A DNA stretch of 64,000 nt from Undaria pinnatifida (GCA_012845835.1 JABAKD010000015.1:3829778-3893777); one strand, 5' to 3'. Shown: positions 23,231 through 34,300, numbered from the stretch's first letter. Numbers and translations: made by a program. The notes: generated by a model from the letters alone, not told the origin.

Positions 23231-23485
23231 AGCACGCTACGGTAGGGGTCCCCCAACAAGGCGGTATCCCTATACAAGGTGGTATCCCTATATAAGGCGG
23301 TATCCCTATATAAGGCGGTATCCCTCTATAAGGCGGTCAAAATCGTTTGGCACCGCTGGGGAACAATGAATTGCACGCATAACCTGGAACGAATAAGGCG
23401 GCCTCCCTCTATAAGGCGCATATCGCTCTCGCACACCAGAGCCTTTTGGGGGGAACCCTGCTACACCGACCACACAGGTTCAGGC
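23231..23485. mobile_element. Family E MITE with expanded ATAAGGCGGTATCCC subrepeats
   Basis: It begins AGGGGTCCCCCAACAAGGCGG, followed by four tandem TATCCCTATATAAGGCGG units. It then has GGCACCGCTGGGGAA and AATAAGGCGGCCTCCC, and ends near GGGGAACCCTGCTA. The best-preserved copy (62083-62275) shows the full inverted ends. Copy number of the 15-18 bp subrepeat differs between copies. Confidence 0.8.
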
Positions 23486-23879
23486 CCTTCTCTTTTTCCC
23501 ACCTTCGAGGAAGAAAGATTTGGCGGGTCGTGTGTTACCATGCGCGGATAATAATGGCGGAGTAAAACAAAACAAGGAGCAACAAAACCAGAAACACACG
23601 GGAAAAACAAAAACGAATAAATCGAAACCTGCCGCAATTCCCTGCCGTATTGACCTACTTTGATCTCGATTTTACTGTTGTGTTATTCTACACCTCTATC
23701 GACTACTTGAAGCAAGTGTTGGATTAGATGAAGTACTCTGCCCCAGTCGGTGGTCCTACCCACACTTAATTGGTCTTCTGTGCTCAGCTTTGACCTCTAG
23801 ACTGGGATCGGTTGTGTCACCCAACTTACTTGCTATTTCTCTCACACATACCGCTTAGTACACGCGGCGAATTCTTCCT

Positions 23880-24060
23880 GAAAGGCCGTGGGAAGTGGTA
23901 AGTGCGGCCGTCGCGTAGTCAATTTCAGTCCCTCCCACGCTTCCAATTAAGAGGTCCCGTCGCGCCACTGACTCGTGGCCCCGGCGGGGGCACTCGTCGT
24001 CGCCCCGATATAGCACCGCACTGCCTGATCCGTCTCCCATCCCCCGATGCTCTTGGTATC
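23880..24060 (-). other. Coding-like stretch, no confident exon borders
   Basis: The minus strand reads GSAVLYRGDDECPRRGHE, then SVARRDLLIGSVGG, then TEIDYATAALTTSHG without a stop. The composition is protein-like and not repetitive. An acceptor ACCAAGAG lies above it, and a possible GTGTAC donor lies near 23885. It could be a further exon of the kinase gene or a gene relic. No domain is recognised. Confidence 0.25.
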
Positions 24061-24460
24061 ATCAACCGCCGTCCCCGCCAATGACTTGCTATCCGAACCC
24101 CTCACCCGACCCGAGGGCATTGTGTAGTGGGGTGGACGCGGATGTCATCAGGGGTGTCGACACCGCTACCGTTCCCCGTCTGCCGTCTGGTTCTACAGCT
24201 GCTGGGAAGATGCAGCCCTCGGTTAAGCCCCACCCGATGCGGAGGGGTGGCGGAGATACACTCTGTCACTCCGCGAAAAGCGCACACCTGTCTGCAGGCA
24301 TTCCGTGTCTGCCCGCACGATCACGGCCTCTACGGATCTCCGCAATGTTTTGCCAAAAATGGTGATTTAAAATCAGACCTGGCGACTTTGGTAGCCGTAG
24401 GGGGTGGGACCCCATAGTGAATGATAGGGTGAATCCTCGTCTCATGTATTGGAAAGCTAC

Positions 24461-24579
24461 GGCGTGCAAGGCATGTCTATAGTGGTGGCGATGCGCTCGG
24501 ATATTGGGGTCACAAGCTGCGCCTGCGCCCGCAGGTTCTGCATCCACTCTTCTAGTGTGCGTTCCAGCATCGACACCGC
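24461..24579 (-). CDS. Candidate exon X2 in the 9.4-kb intron
   Basis: Between acceptor CCTGTTGGGCAG and donor GTAGCT (phase 0 to 2) the minus strand reads AVSMLERTLEEWMQNLRA, then QAQLVTPISERIATTIDMP. The peptide is regular and amphipathic and could form a coiled coil. If the donor is not used, the frame stops at TAG within three bases (the TAG overlaps the GTAG), giving a possible C-terminus. Its phase would also fit the exon at 21573. Either an extra exon of the kinase gene or the end of an unrelated gene. Confidence 0.38.
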
Positions 24580-24680
24580 CTGCCCAACAGGTACCCCTAC
24601 TCGCTTTTTTTCTCCTCGGGAACGAATGTACGGTAGCATTCGACTACTACGCTCGGGCACGGGTTTCTTTTCTTCTCTAC

Positions 24681-24960
24681 CAGGTCCCACTCCTCGCCCT
24701 TGCCGACCTGTTCCCGGAAGGCCATGCGCAGCGTGGACACGAAGCCCTTACCGATGGACTGGGCGGCGTGTCGCCTCGCGTGACCCCGCTCTCGGAGGAA
24801 CAGGCGGCCCCGTGGCGCGAGGCCCGCTCCCGGGCATGCGCATGCCCGGACAAAGGCATCGAACTCGTCCGCTGTCTTACCTCGACGTCGCTGGGGCCGG
24901 GATGCCCAGCCATCGTGTCGAATTTCCGAGCAGAAAACAGGGGAGCACATTAAAGCCATG
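24681..24960 (-). CDS. Candidate exon X1 in the 9.4-kb intron
   Basis: The minus strand stays open from an acceptor TGCTTTAG to a donor GTAGAG (one base, 93 codons, phase 2 to 0). It includes GKTADEFDAFVRACACPGAG, then RRHAAQSIGKGFVSTLRM, then AFREQVGKGEEWDL. A short in-phase intron leads to X2. The first part (WASRPQRRRG) echoes the RPQ motif of the kinase gene. Phases fit insertion between exons 31036 and 21573. The pyrimidine tract is poor and no domain is recognised. Confidence 0.36.
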
Positions 24961-25199
24961 CTAAAGCACAACTTCGTATAGGTAACCCGCCCCCACTCCG
25001 ACTAAAACCAATTTTAGAACGCCATTTCGGACAGAGCTCCCACACCCACACCCTGACTACAAACCAAGCTAAACTCCGGTTAGGTACAGAAATGTTTCCC
25101 ACTCGCGGGGGTTCGAAAAGGAAAAGCTTTACCCTACAGGGGTGTATCGCTTTGAAACACCCGTCGTGTTTTGAGCCCATTTCCGACTAGCTGCAAGTG

Positions 25200-25495
25200 T
25201 GACCCAGGCCACGATAGGAGGGGCCCTTTTGGGGGGGCATTTTTTTCCAGTGACCCGGAGTCACTGGGGTGGGTGACCCCCCGTTCCTTTGAGGTCTCAA
25301 GGTTGGGCGCTATCTCAATCTAGCGAGGCGTGAATCCGCGGACGCAATGATTACCCACGCTGCGCCAAGCACATCGCGTGACGTGTTTTCATCAGTGAGG
25401 TCGTACAGAGTCACTCGTGCGAGTGGCTCGAATCCATTAGTGAAAAAGGGGGGCGTATTAGCATCCCCCCCGTACCGAAGCCTTCGTCGTGTTTT
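25200..25495. mobile_element. Family D element, diverged
   Basis: It runs from GGCCACGATAGGAGGGGCCCC to CCCCGTACCGAAGCCTTCGTC, with inner GAGTCACTCGTGCGAGTGGC. No ORF. A second decayed copy lies at 26055-26310. Confidence 0.65.
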
Positions 25496-25647
25496 TTTCC
25501 CGATGTCGGGACAGGGCTAAGTCAGCCTCAGCGATAGACCCTGTCACTTGCTCGAGGAAGAAAAGGGTTGAGGTACCCTCTGAGCAAGACGAGAGGGATT
25601 AACCCTGCAAGGGCTTACTACGTTTCAGTGGGTTAAAGAAAGGCCTG

Positions 25648-25702
25648 GAGTTAGGGTTAGGGTTAGGGCTAGGGCTAGGGCTAAGGCTAGGGCTAGGGTT
25701 AT
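25648..25702. repeat. Interstitial telomere-like tract, about nine TTAGGG/CTAGGG units
   Basis: The plus strand reads GTTAGGGTTAGGGTTAGGG then repeated CTAGGG and CTAAGG variants. It ends three to four bases before a family B end, with GACTGATTC between them, the same junction word that follows the tract at 10477 (GACTGATTC). Confidence 0.85.
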
Positions 25703-25705
25703 GAC

Positions 25706-25938
25706 TGATTCTACGATAGCACCAACGATTTTCTTTAACGAACGTTTTCATGGCTGCTCGACACAAGGAACGACACAACTAAAAGCAAAGTATCCATATA
25801 TTTTCTTGTGTGCATAGGCCTATAGATCGATGACGTCGGGGTGTCGAGGGACACTGTATTTTGAGGAGATACGTCTAGGACTTGGTTTCGAAACCGGCGA
25901 TTTCGTTCAAGAAAGTCGGGGGGGCTACCGTAGAACGA
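25706..25938. mobile_element. Family B MITE next to a telomere-like tract
   Basis: It runs from TTCTACGATAGCACCAACG to GGGGGGGCTACCGTAGAACG, in the same orientation as the copy at 10490. Internal GATGACGTCGGGGTGTCGAG is conserved. A further full copy in the opposite orientation lies at 26929-27174. Confidence 0.82.
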
Positions 25939-26928
25939 CTCTTATATGCTTCCAACAATATGCCATCCATTTTCCTTCAAGCAGTAAGGTGCCCTCGCCA
26001 AAATCTGCTGCCGTTTTCCACAGCGCGCGTCGCCTGGACTGCGCCTACAGTAGGAGAGGTACCTTTATTTTCGCGCTACCGGATTCTGAGTCCCTCGCGC
26101 GAGTGGCTCTGCACCTCACGGACACAAAATCATGAGTGGTTGTTTTGGCACAGCGTAGCTTACCATTCCATTGTAGATTCATCTCGCATGCTTAGACCAC
26201 CACGAAAGCTTCAGGTCGCAAAAGAACAGGGGGGATAACTCGCGCGTGTGACCCCCAGCCGCCCTCCAGAAAAAGGACAGCAAAAGCGACCCCCGTACCA
26301 TAGCCAGAGTCGCTGTTAGAATTGGAACGCTCGAGTTCCTTCCCTGCTTCTCCACCTCGACCTAGCACGAAACTTGCTGTTCAACCCTTCGCAGAAGCAT
26401 CGAGCTCCCGATTGGCGCTTCAGTCTAACATTCTCCGGTATACCTTAAACTCAAAACAGAATACAATTCGCGTCGTAAAAAACAGAAAGTGAAAACGCAC
26501 ACACACCAAAAAAAAAACAATTGTCTCATCAACCTGTTCTCATCGCCTCTTCAACATATGCAGAAATAGCCGTCACTTGGTTGGATCGAACACTAAAACA
26601 AGTGCTTTCAAACCGTCTCGCCGGCTCCACAATTTGCCTAAATAGTAGTCAGATGGGTGCTTTCACGACAGAAAATAGACGCCCACCAGGAAACAACGGT
26701 AGAACGCACACCAACCTAACGAACAGGCGGTGTGTATGCCTTGGTCTAGCCCAGACAAAATGGTTGAAAGGTGCTCAAGGCGCGAGCATCACTCCCAACA
26801 ACTTGGGGAAGATATCCGGGTGAAGGTGAAATCAGGCGTTTTGGTGTACACTATCAGGCAGTTTTGTGGAATATGGACCGAGTCTTACACCAGTACACAC
26901 TATGAAATACAAAACACGCTTGAGTCAT

Positions 26929-27174
26929 TCTACGTTAGCCCCCCCAAACTTTTCTTTCACGAAATCGCTGGTTTTGAAACCAGCTCCCGGCCGTATCTCC
27001 TGAAAATACGGTGCCCCTTGCCACCTCGACGTCATCGTTCGACACTCCTTGGCGGGCTAAAAACTATTGGTCAAGAGTTTTTCTTCATAGCATTCTTCCT
27101 CGTGTCAAACAGCCATGAAACGTTCGTTTAAGAAAATCGCTGGTTTTGGGGGGGGGGGGCTATCGTAGAACCAG
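26929..27174. mobile_element. Family B MITE
   Basis: It runs from TTCTACGTTAGCCCCCCCAA to GGGGGGCTATCGTAGAACC, with conserved TTTCACGAAATCGCTGG and its inverted partner AAAATCGCTGG at the far end. A CAA microsatellite (27228-27273) follows. Confidence 0.86.
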
Positions 27175-27839
27175 TCGCTTCAAAACTATTCAGTAGTCAG
27201 TGGCACAAAAAATGTAAAAAACTTGAGAAACAACAACAACAACAACAACAACAACAAAAACAACAACAACAGCGCACACTCCAAAATGGCCCCATCACCG
27301 CGCTAACCGTGCTTCTCTCCGTCAGCTGGTGTCACAAAAAACCAGCGAAAAACGTGAATGCACATCACAAAATGATCCCCCCCCACCCCCTATCTCCTCC
27401 CCTTAAAATATACATATAATAGTTGGTCTCGGTTGGCAACGACGCTGTAAACGTCATACGTATATTGGGGTTGGCGTTGGTTGGCAACGACGCTGTAAAG
27501 CATGCCAATCACTACGTGCGCTAAACAACCGGGGTACCGTTCTTTTTTTTTTTTCTTGGCGGTCACCATGATGTCACCATGATGGTTGTCAAGCTAGATC
27601 ATATTGTGCGGGGTGGAGAACCTTAACTCCGCACAAGGGTAATGATTGCTTCACGTAGTGTGAATATGGCAAGGCACCCACGAGGCAGTTACATAGCAAT
27701 ACCCATTGCTGTCTCTGGATTGGCCAAGCCAGAAAACAAAGTAACTCATTAGCGCTGTCATCCATAAGCAAGAAAGTAGCACAAGCTGCCGAAGTCCGTC
27801 TTACGAGCAGTTCTTGGATGGTTGCAGTACACTGTTCAT

Positions 27840-28085
27840 GCGGTTCGCCGAACACCTCACGTCGCTTCGCGCTTGGTGCAAGCAATGTCTACCTGGTGGA
27901 CTAAAACCCGACGTGCTTCGTCCCGGCATGGTAGGGATGCGAGGGTCTATGGTCATACGACTACGGCCATGCAAAAACTGAGTGCACTCCCCCCTGCCTC
28001 TCTTCCCTATCCCAACCCCGCCGTGGCTCTGACGCGAACCCGCGATAGCCGTGCTCCTCTTCATCGCCGTGGACTGCTGCAGCGC
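27840..28085. repeat. Dispersed repeat (CATGGTAGGGATGCGAGGG) plus a decayed copy of an RPxSA exon end
   Basis: The left part, GCATGGTAGGGATGCGAGGG then CATACGACTACGGCCATGC, recurs at 41115-41165, 44353-44390 and, inverted or diverged, at 45460-45595 and 61895-61945. The right part (27990-28085) matches the 3' end of the exon at 31036: the minus strand reads QQSTAMKRSTAIAGSRQ against PQSAAMKRSTAIAVSRQ. It lacks the splice donor, so it is a duplicate fragment. Confidence 0.6.
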
Positions 28086-28521
28086 CAGATGCGCGCTACG
28101 CTAGAGGTAGCAGGTATTGGGCCGACTGTTTGGTTTATATCAGCCTTGTCAAACGAGGATCTACCAACTATACTTGGAACCCCGTTTATGCGTCCAAATC
28201 TGTTAGTGGCGCATCACCGGTGTCTTCGTTCCTCGTCTTCTTACATGAGGCGCTCTACACCCCGCCCAAAGAACCGAGCTGGAGAAAAGCAGAAGTTCTG
28301 CCAGATGAGTGAATCTCAAGGCCTAGGGTATACAGCGAAAATTAATCCGACGATCTGGGGCCAAGGAGCCCGAACACCCAGAACGTGTTTCGGCCAATAA
28401 CACGCAAACTTTATCTTCATATCACGTGTCTGGGGTCGTACATCTAAGCCCATGGAGATTGTCCATCGATGTTAAGCGAAAAAATGTGTTGTTAAAGTCG
28501 AGCCTTATGTGGAGAAAAACG

Positions 28522-29035
28522 GATACGTGCTACGATAGAGATATAGCACCTTCAGGCGAAAACCATTTTTCTGAAATGACGCGTGCTCCTTAACCGAAAA
28601 ATCGTCGAAACTTCTTCTTTTTTTTTCGTTGTTTCCCGCCCCCCCCCCCCCCCCCCCCCCCGCAAAACCAGTTGTTGAAATCCGTGGAAATTTTCAGCGG
28701 GTTGCCCTTTTTCATTTATCTTTAGCACCAGCTTTCGGGAGAAGGCTTAGTCTAATCTCCCAAATTGAGGGGTAGTATTAGTAAAAAAAAATAAGCTTCT
28801 CGATTTATTATTATAATAGGATCTTCCCAAAAAAATCGGAAAAAAATTGAACCAAGGATACGGTAGGGAGGGGGTTACTTTTGTCGGCGGGGGGTGGGCG
28901 GTGGGGGTACATGCTGTGGCTCGGGGTCACTCGCGCGAGTGACCCCCCCCCTGTTCCGTTTGCGGCGTTAAGCCTTCGTGCTGTTTTGCCTCTTCTTCCG
29001 ATATCGATATGAATCCACGCTGGGAATGGTAAGGT
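28522..29035. mobile_element. Diverged family A copy followed by a family D copy
   Basis: Family A landmarks CGTGCTACGATAGAGAT, GTGCTCCTTAACCG and TTGAGGGGTAGTATTAG run from 28522 to about 28800, with a run of 20 or more C at 28634-28660. Family D follows from ATACGGTAGGGAGGGGG at 28858, with GTCACTCGCGCGAGTGACC near 28935. Confidence 0.6.
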
Positions 29036-29149
29036 ACGCTAAAAAAAATCGCCAAAAGTAATTTCGTCCGTATATTTTCATAAAATTATTCTATACGGAC
29101 GTGCTTGGGTTCGTTTGGTCCGAGGTGCTCTTTCAGCGAGCCGATTTTT

Positions 29150-29422
29150 ATGTACATTGGTCATGTGCAATGCCAAGTGGTTTTTGCCGCTGCTGCCGTA
29201 TGGTTGTATTTTATGAACATGATCACTATACCAATATTTTTTTACTACATGGCGGTGACATTGTGTGGCGATATGGCCGTGGCACAAGCGGTTGCCGAGC
29301 GGCACCTGGACCTGCAGAAAGCAATTCATGAACGGATGCAAGCCTCATGGCAAAAAAAATGGTGTATGCTGCTGGCAAACCGGGGGAGGTATCCAGGCAT
29401 CACCTGGCCAAACCCGGGATAA
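29150..29422 (+). CDS. Small hypothetical plus-strand ORF with one likely membrane segment
   Basis: Ninety codons from ATG to TAA on the plus strand, antisense within the kinase gene's 9.4-kb intron region. It has a hydrophobic stretch VVFAAAAVWLYFMNMI then PIFFYYMAVTLC, followed by a polar helix MAVAQAVAERHLDLQKAIHE. A CTCTTTCAG acceptor-like site lies just upstream, so it could be an exon. The composition is protein-like and not repetitive. No family is recognised and no promoter is evident. It could also be a chance ORF. Confidence 0.28.
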   Translation: MYIGHVQCQVVFAAAAVWLYFMNMITIPIFFYYMAVTLCGDMAVAQAVAERHLDLQKAIHERMQASWQKKWCMLLANRGRYPGITWPNPG

Positions 29423-30449
29423 TTTCGCCTCTTACCCCCCGAAAAGTACACTGCTCTACTAGAGTATATATTGATCACCTCGGGTAGTCATATATTGATA
29501 TTATACATGTATGCAATATATCGTCTACACATCGCAATATTTATTAGATAGGAAATATATTGCGTGGATGATCGTATATGTCAGGTACATATATATATTA
29601 CATGGATGCGTGTTTAGCGTGTGTAGGGTGAATTATACCGCCGCGTGGGTGAATAATATAATACCTAAGCCAACTTCGACATATCTTCCGGCCAACTCGG
29701 CTCAATTTTGGGAGATTTTGGGACAATTTTCGCCCAAAGTGTTGCATTTTTTCCAGCACACAAAAACTCTACGGATTTCGACGTATCTCGACACGGCGAT
29801 CACGAATATCTTAGTTTCAACTTTCAACTTTTGTTTTTGCAGAGGTTATGACCGAAAACGTGACTAGAAAAATTGCCCTGCACGGACCATAGCAACGTCA
29901 GCTGCGAGCTCGGCGAATTTGGGAGCCGACGCTCATATATGCTAGCTGCGTACAACAGTACTTCGATCGTCCGTTTTTAGTGAGTTTTCATGAGTCAGAA
30001 CCCAATACAAGATGCCGTTGTGTTGCAACATACTTATCATGCCATGACTAAGTGTCGGAGTGGTGAATAGCACATCAAATCGTCTGTGGATCTCGTGACA
30101 AGAATAACAATAGCAACTATCCGTGAGGCATCGGAGTCACTCGTGCGAGTAGATCAAACCCGGTGATGGCAGTGGGGGTATACCATAACGCCCCCACTAG
30201 CGCAGCCTTGCCCTGAGATCCGCCTAATCTACCGCCCGTATCACGAGTCGGAAACAGGGGTAACTGAGGAGCGAGACCCGCCTAACCTACCGTCCGTAGC
30301 ACGAGTCGGAAACAGGGGTAACTGAGGAGCCCCGCTCGGTCGAGGAGCCCCGCTCCGTCGGTCGTTTTTGTTTTTTTGTTGGCAGGCAAAACGTGCTCCA
30401 CACACCCCTTCTTCTGTGGCACGCGTCGCTACGCTAGGAATAGAAAAAG

Positions 30450-30690
30450 GACTCATCCCACGGAAGGGGTCATCCCGCGGTAGGGGTTGCAGTTGTAGGA
30501 TTGACTAATAATGTATCTGTCCGGTTGGGCTCCTCGAGTGAAAAAAACTATCGGTTATTGTGCCAATTACACTAGTGTATTTGTTTTGTAGGACTACTTG
30601 TGTCGCATACTTCGTATAAGTTTTGGTCGGGTTGCTTAGGCGAAGGAATGCCCTCGAAGTCATCTTTCGGGTGAGCTATTGAGATAGATG
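30450..30690. mobile_element. Family C element
   Basis: It follows the copy at 2222 closely: ATCCCACGGAAGG and ATCCCGCGGTAGGGG, GGTTGCAGTTGTAGGATTGA, CTAATAATGTATCTGTCCGG, GGGCTCCTCGAGTG, GCCCTCGAAGTCAT. Just left of it (30213-30330) a 66-bp unit ending GAAACAGGGGTAACTGAGG is tandemly duplicated. Confidence 0.65.
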
Positions 30691-30814
30691 GTCATGGTTG
30701 CCAGGAACTCAGAAACGCCTGCTGCTGCTGCAACACTAGCGTGAAATGGCCACATCACCGCCAGAAGAGTGCTACTTCTATCGTGGCATGCATGGGTACC
30801 CTCACCTGTCCCGT

Positions 30815-30870
30815 CGCCGCGTTGGCTTTGTCGCGAAACCGCGACAGCCTTGGGTGCCCCTAATGTAGCA
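30815..30870 (-). pseudogene. Duplicate of the 3' end of the exon at 31036-31283
   Basis: The minus strand reads APKAVAVSRQSQRGDGTG then GTGAGG, parallel to STAIAVSRQ plus GTAAGA of the true exon 200 bp upstream. It retains a GT-type donor, so alternative use cannot be excluded, but upstream sequence gives no matching acceptor. Confidence 0.45.
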
Positions 30871-31035
30871 ACATAAACAAGAATTGCAGACAAAAAAAAA
30901 GGATATTCCAGCCGCTCTGAGTAGGTCTATGATCAAACCATCCCCCGTAAAAACAAATTTGGGACGAAAAAAAATTACCCATAGGCCGAATTTTGAGCGC
31001 AATTGCTACCCTAGCGTATCCCATCGCCGTCTTAC

Positions 31036-31283
31036 CTCTGCCGAGAAACCGCAATAGCCGTGCTCCTCTTCATGGCCGCGGACTGCGGCCGCGGCGCCAC
31101 TCGCGCCCTTCCAACCTTTGCGCACCCTCCTCGGCTCCTACCCCCACCTATCCCCCCTCCCCCTCCTCGTCCTCCTCCCCCCCCCCCGCGGTGGGCCGCT
31201 AGGGTAACCGCCGCCGCCGCCGCTCTAAACTTGGTCGACACCGCCGACGCCGCCCGCGCCGCCGCTGTCGTCGACTTTATCGT
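31036..31283 (-). CDS. RPxSA exon of the kinase gene (Ala/Gly-rich)
   Basis: From acceptor AACTCAG to donor GTAAGA the exon has 82 codons and two bases (phase 0 to 2). The start TIKSTTAAARAASAVSTK is Ala-rich, the middle is Gly/Arg-rich, and the end reads RVAPRPQSAAMKRST then AIAVSRQ. The two left-over bases complete Ser with the exon at 21573. The donor is strong. The acceptor choice is less certain because a GGCCAG 40 bp upstream is also possible. Duplicated pieces lie on both sides. Confidence 0.6.
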
Positions 31284-31453
31284 CTGAGTTTGTTTTGGGG
31301 CATTTTTGCGCGGGTTTTTTATCCAGGACGCAGTCTTCTGGCCAGGGTGGGAGTTGAGGGGGTGAGGGGGTGGTTGATCCATATATTTTTTTCTATTCCA
31401 TATATTTTTTTCTATTCCGTACCTCTAAATGATATCTAGTGAGTCCTATACTT

Positions 31454-31565
31454 TGCCGCCGCGGGTCTAAACTTGGTTGATGCCGCCGCCGCCGCCGCCC
31501 GCGCAGCTACTGTTGTCGACTTGACCGTCTGAATCCGTTTTTTCGGGGTTTGTTACCGCGCGTTT
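31454..31565 (-). pseudogene. Duplicate of the 5' part of the exon at 31036-31283
   Basis: The minus strand reads TVKSTTVAARAAAAAAST then KFRPAAA, parallel to the true exon, after a similar TTCAG acceptor. The right-hand flank GGTGGGAG-GCGG is also duplicated, at about 240-bp spacing. No good donor follows within the block. Confidence 0.6.
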
Positions 31566-32275
31566 TGTTATGAGGGTGGGAGGCGGATGGGTGGAGGGGG
31601 GGGGGGGAGGGGGGTACTCATACCATGGATGGCGGTAGCCTGTAAGCAGTAGACTCGCGCATCCCTGTGTGCGTGGGTAGAGGGGACGTGGGTAGCGATC
31701 AATTCCCTCGCGTTTCGGTCACTTAGCAGCTCTAGTTTGTTCTTAATGGGTTCTGAATTGGTTTTTCGAGTGTTTTTCGAGTGTCCTGAATGCCAGGGTG
31801 GGTGCCGAATTAAGTACTTCGTATACATATATATATATATATATATTCGTACATATTTCGTCTACAACGATACGGGTAGAATCTAGCAAAAGCTAGGGCT
31901 ACTGACCGACCGGCATGCCGACGCACGCTACTCGTATCACATCCCGAAGCTTATAGGAAGCCGAGTGTTCCTTGACCAGGTCAAATCCACAACCCACAGC
32001 TGGCGGTAAATATGCCCGCAACCATTTTCCACAATTACGGGCATATCCTAATAGAATATCACGCGCGAAACTCTTCCCCCCGCCCCCCCGCCCCCCCCCC
32101 GACCCACACACCCTTCCTTTCTTCCCATTCCCACTCGGGGGAAAATTGATACGCTAAGGTCGCACCCACTGCTGATATTTGCGTATGGTAGTCGCCAACA
32201 CATTCAAAAGCATGCATGTCCAAAAGCACACACACCACCGCCCCCCCGCCCCCGTCCCCTCCCCTCAATTTTCAC

Positions 32276-32737
32276 CTTTCCGTGATGCAGGGCCGTCTCC
32301 ACTCTACCGACCGCTGACCGGGGACGAGGAAGCTTCTCTCCCCTACCCATAGGTAGCCCACCGACTGACAGCGGCCGTTTTTCATCACCTCGGAACTCGA
32401 ATCTCCCAGAAAGGTCGGCAACGGCGGCGGCCGGATGCCCCATGGCACCACCCCCTCCGCCTTCCCCCGTCCCCCCCTCCCCGCCTCCGCCCCCGCCCCC
32501 TCCTCCCCTCACCCCTGCCGTCCCTTTGCTCGCCCCCACCCCCGCACTAGATAACGCCTGTGCAGGGGAGGGAATCCCTTCTGCGCGTTTCGGCGGTTGT
32601 GGCTGTGGTGATGGTGGGATAGCGGGACGGGAAATCGCCGCGGATTTTGGCCGAGGGATGAGCTGGACCGCTATCGACGGGGTGGTCTTGTGATCGAGGT
32701 CGAGGTTGGTCGCAGAAGCCGGGGTGAATGGAGGGTG
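32276..32737 (-). CDS. RPxSA exon of the kinase gene
   Basis: Exactly 154 codons, phase 0 to 0, between acceptor CATCTCGTGCAG and donor GTGAAA (after CACGGAAAG). It starts HPPFTPASATNLDLDHK, contains LIPRPKSAAISRPAIPP, then a Gly-rich run, then GDEKRPLSVGGLPMGRGEK and KLPRPRSAVGRVETALHH. Two RPxSA motifs share one frame. The plus strand is open for 83 codons in the GC-rich middle but has no motif. The Gly/Pro run is likely a flexible linker. Confidence comes from the motif, the borders and the phase. Confidence 0.65.
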
Positions 32738-32999
32738 CTGCACGAGATGTGAACGGGATTTTGAGGTGATGGGGGGTGTACTCAGCAGGGGGGGGGGGGG
32801 GTAACGGGGAGGCGTTACTTACAACGAGGGTTTTTGTGTACATCCTTTTTATGAATGCATGTTTATATGAACGACGGACGAATGTTTTGGAACGAGCAAA
32901 ACACGCTCTTCCTCGCTCACGGAAGAAGAATGGGGTATTGACGCACACGCTTGAATCAATTCAACTTGTCGAACCTCTACCACCGCCCCCATCCCCACC

Positions 33000-33640
33000 G
33001 CTACTGGCGACGATCGCCGCTACCGCTACCGAAGACGATCACCGGTACCGACGACCATCGCTACCGTCACCGCTACCGGAAACAACCACTGGTACCGCAA
33101 CCGACGACCGCCTCCACCCCCACCGTTACCGACGAGGTTGGCCTGGTTTGCAAACGACGACGACCACCGCAGCCTTCACCGACAGAAAACAACGCCACCG
33201 CTACCTATGACGATCACCACTACCGCTACCGCCACCGTCGACGACCACCGCTACTGCTACGGGCATTGATCGCCGTTGTCGCTACCGACATCGGTCACCG
33301 CTACCGCTACCGCTTCCAACGATAACCGCTATCGCTGCTGGTGATGACCACCACTACCGCTCCCGTTGCTGACGACGATCACCGCTGGCGTTACCGACGG
33401 CGACCACCGCTACCGCTACCACTACCGACGACCACTGCTGCTGCTACCGACGACGATCACAGCTACCGCCACCAACGACGAACAATTATACCGCTGCCGA
33501 CGATGGCCATTGCTACCACCACCATCGACCGCCCGCAGCCGCTACCGGCGATGGCCACCGCCTCCGCAACCCGCGACGGCCACCACTACCTCCACCGTTA
33601 CTGACGACGACCACGGCTACCACTACCGACGACAATCAGC
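33000..33640. repeat. Degenerate ACCGCTACCGACGACGAC minisatellite
   Basis: Hexamer words (ACCGCT, CGACGA, CCACCG) alternate for about 640 bp with no strict longer period. Plus-strand frames here are Arg/Tyr/Thr-rich by-products. It lies in the 9.4-kb intron between exons 42169 and 32737. Confidence 0.85.
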
Positions 33641-33894
33641 TCTCCTTTCCCATCTCTCAAAAATCACGCTCTCTTCACGCGGTCTGTTAGTGTCCCTCGT
33701 TCATTGTTTTGCGATATTCCATACTACAGTACAGTACCAGACCTCTAATAAGAAGCCGAGATACTGGTCCGGGCTAGATGTATTGTCTGATTGTTTTTTT
33801 GTTTATCGCTAACTGCAGTATACACGCTGCCGAATTTCTGGTTTCCTCGGAACTAAAAACGGCTGAGGCTCTTGGGCTTTCCTTCTCATGAAAG

Positions 33895-34300
33895 ATCCGG
33901 TCAATGGAACCATTTCTTATGAAAGGGCCAGTAGTGCAGCTCTTTCTCATGAGAAGGCCGGCAGTGCAGCCCTTTCTTATGAGAGGGCCGGCGGTGTAGC
34001 TCTTTCTCATGAGAGGGCCGGTAGTATCGTTCATTCTTCTGAGAGGGCCGGCGGTTGAGCTCTTTCCTATGAGAGATCCGGCTATAGAACCATTTCTTAT
34101 GAAAGGGCCAGTAGTGCAGCTCTTCCTCATGAGAGAGCCGGGAGTGCAGCCCTTTCTTTATGAGAGGGCCGGCGGTTGAGCTCTTCCTCATGGGAAGGCC
34201 GGTAGTGCAGCTCTTTCTTATGAGAGGGGCGGTGGTTGAGCTATTTCCTATGAGAGGGCCGGCGGTGTAGCTCTTTCTCATGAGAGGGCCGGCCGTGTGC
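33895..34300. repeat. 30-bp minisatellite, about 13 copies
   Basis: The unit is close to GCTCTTTCTCATGAGAGGG plus CCGGCGGTGTA. The minus strand translates as imperfect 10-residue repeats (K-S-Y-T-A-G-P-L-I-R) over about 26 codon-blocks, but a one-base insertion near 34154 breaks the frame and there is no start context. Period three times ten keeps frames open by chance. It is read as an intronic minisatellite. Confidence 0.85.

Noticed and set aside
25648-25702. A chromosome end
   Set aside because: Only about nine degenerate units, with unique sequence and genes on both sides. It is an interstitial tract.
27801-28064. Recurrent peptide MTIDPRIPTMPGRST as a protein family
   Set aside because: It comes from a dispersed DNA repeat found in several places and both orientations, with different frames continuing on each side.
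33000-33640. Arg/Tyr/Thr-rich plus-strand frames as a repeat protein
   Set aside because: The repeat is a hexamer-based minisatellite without start, end or conserved unit at protein level.
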